64,000 nt of DNA from Planctopirus ephydatiae (lineage in GTDB: Bacteria > Planctomycetota > Planctomycetia > Planctomycetales > Planctomycetaceae): contig NZ_CP036299.1 in the NCBI RefSeq assembly GCF_007752345.1, forward strand, positions 2,433,001-2,497,000. Direction: 5' to 3'. Positions 63,244 to 64,000 of this stretch are shown one piece after another (within the stretch, counting starts at the first letter, position 1; every line of letters begins with the position of its first letter). The position numbers were made by a program, and so were the translations under genes. The notes under the pieces are model-generated. The model saw only the letters and a program-made list of their open reading frames with translations. It was not told where the DNA came from and did not search any database.

Positions 63244-63759
63244 TCAGTCTTTCGAATCGTCTGCAGTAGGCTTTCCGGCTGTCTCTTCCGACGATTTCGC
63301 CCGTCCGGACACGCGTTGCAGCACAACGATGTAGTCGTATGCGGCGACGGCCATATGGTTATCGTCAAGCGGGATGTACCTTCGGCCTTTGCCGATACTC
63401 AGGGATCCATCCGCATTGGCTCTCAGTGCGGCAAGCTGCTCCGTGACTTCTGTGAACTCGTCGCTATGTCGATTGAAGTCGACTTGCGTCAATCGAGTGT
63501 CATTGCAGATCAGGCTTACGTCGTCTCCCTTGTCAGCCCTCGTGTAATGGCTATCGCCGACATGCGCCATCTGATCCAGGCGCCATACTCCGCGCAGGTA
63601 TTTATGGCCCGTGTTCGGTTCGAGTATAAAAGTCCGTGCTTTTTGCATCAGCCCGAAGTAGTAACGCTGTGACTCTTGTTCACTGATCTTGTCGTCCGCT
63701 GAGATGGACGTGGCAAGAAGGCACAGAGCGATTACTGTTTGAAGCCGAAGGAAGTTCAA
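63244..63759 (-). CDS. Cassette 7: secreted hypothetical protein
   Basis: A protein of about 171 residues. The frame is open to 63897, which is inside the repeated element, but a TTG at 63759 directly precedes a signal peptide (FLRLQTVIALCLLATSISAD) and follows AGGAAA by 4-5 bases, so I choose it. The mature part has a polar body with KARTFILEPNTGHKYLRGVW, LICNDTRLTQVDFNRHSDEF and a disordered C terminus (SSEETAGKPTADDSKD). No family is recognised. Confidence 0.6.
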   Translation of the reverse strand: MNFLRLQTVIALCLLATSISADDKISEQESQRYYFGLMQKARTFILEPNTGHKYLRGVWRLDQMAHVGDSHYTRADKGDDVSLICNDTRLTQVDFNRHSDEFTEVTEQLAALRANADGSLSIGKGRRYIPLDDNHMAVAAYDYIVVLQRVSGRAKSSEETAGKPTADDSKD

Positions 63760-63823
63760 TTGGGTTTCCTGAGTTTCTGTGCGGTGAGGCGACTTCAAGC
63801 GTTTGAGGAGAGTCAGTGTCTCC

Positions 63824-64000
63824 GCATAACAGGTATTCGACCGCCGAAGTACGGTAGAATATTGCCGCAGTCTTGCAGTGTGGCATGGACTTGTCAATTT
63901 TGATGTGCCAGAATCTCCAAATATTTACGACAGATCGTCGCAACAAGCCCCATGCTACACCGCACTTGGCCACCATACTATGCCGCAATCTTCACGATCG
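63824..64000 (-). repeat. Repeated element, copy C (cut by window edge)
   Basis: 177 bases match the left part of copies A and B at the same length: the core-like GCATAAC, AGGTATTC and a weaker inverted repeat. The rest is beyond the window. Confidence 0.7.

Larger units (their letters stand above)
55790..64000 (-). mobile_element. Integron gene-cassette array (runs off the right edge)
   Basis: All seven cassette genes are on the minus strand and each is followed by a 90-91-nt site of attC type. The sites share the layout core(7)-8 bases-arm-loop-arm-7 bases-core, with a single unpaired base at one place. Ten unit boundaries can be drawn, counting two full copies and one partial copy of a repeated 657-bp element. 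No integron integrase is present; the polarity means it would be to the right. The distal end is at 55790. Confidence 0.85.

Overview
The window (64 kb) reads as a bacterial chromosome segment, most probably from a planctomycete close to Planctopirus. That assignment is inference. It rests on core proteins of planctomycete type, frequent TTG/GTG starts, scattered nuo genes, a UxaE-like epimerase, DUF2203 and many short secreted or lipoprotein ORFs. No rRNA or CRISPR array was seen.

Bases 1-50,774 are ordinary core genome. They include the end of a phosphohexomutase, an FHA protein with a ParA/MinD ATPase, glutaminase, ComB, SufU-SufS, PurE-PurK, an SOS-type mutasome operon (imuA-imuB-dnaE2, minus strand) facing a divergent SRAP gene, nuoD/nuoC/nuoA and nuoI with a DUF2203 gene between them, PdxA, ArgS, RsfS, a beta-CASP nuclease, GlmS, a sugar epimerase, two lipoproteins, a hybrid histidine kinase, the Tgt-YajC-SecDF group, a delta' clamp-loader subunit, GpsA, a UxaE-like protein, MazG and an acyl-CoA dehydrogenase-like protein. 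A palindrome, TATAC-N4-GTATA, sits on the imuA promoter and is a good candidate SOS operator.

A tRNA-Met(CAT) at 50,999-51,071 marks the change to accessory DNA. Behind it lie two tandem 157-bp hairpin repeats with compensatory base changes, several perfect hairpins, a tyrosine recombinase, a small ORF, a 133-nt tRNA-like structure, a CsrA homologue and a winged-helix replication-like gene. That gene carries seven copies of GCGCAAACCCC, or close variants, read in three codon phases, followed by an AT-rich stretch. This resembles the lambda O gene with its internal origin. Together these look like an integrated plasmid, phage or satellite element.

From 55,790 to the right edge runs an integron gene-cassette array. 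Seven sites of 90-91 nt have paired core sites, palindromic arms and one unpaired base at the same place in every site, which is the layout of attC sites. Each lies just 3' of a minus-strand gene: unknown protein, carboxylesterase, SRPBCC protein, secreted protein, SUMF1-like protein, small membrane protein and secreted protein. A 657-bp element occurs between cassettes twice in full and once cut by the window edge. The polarity puts the integron integrase to the right, outside the window. The recombinase at 52,162 is therefore probably not IntI.
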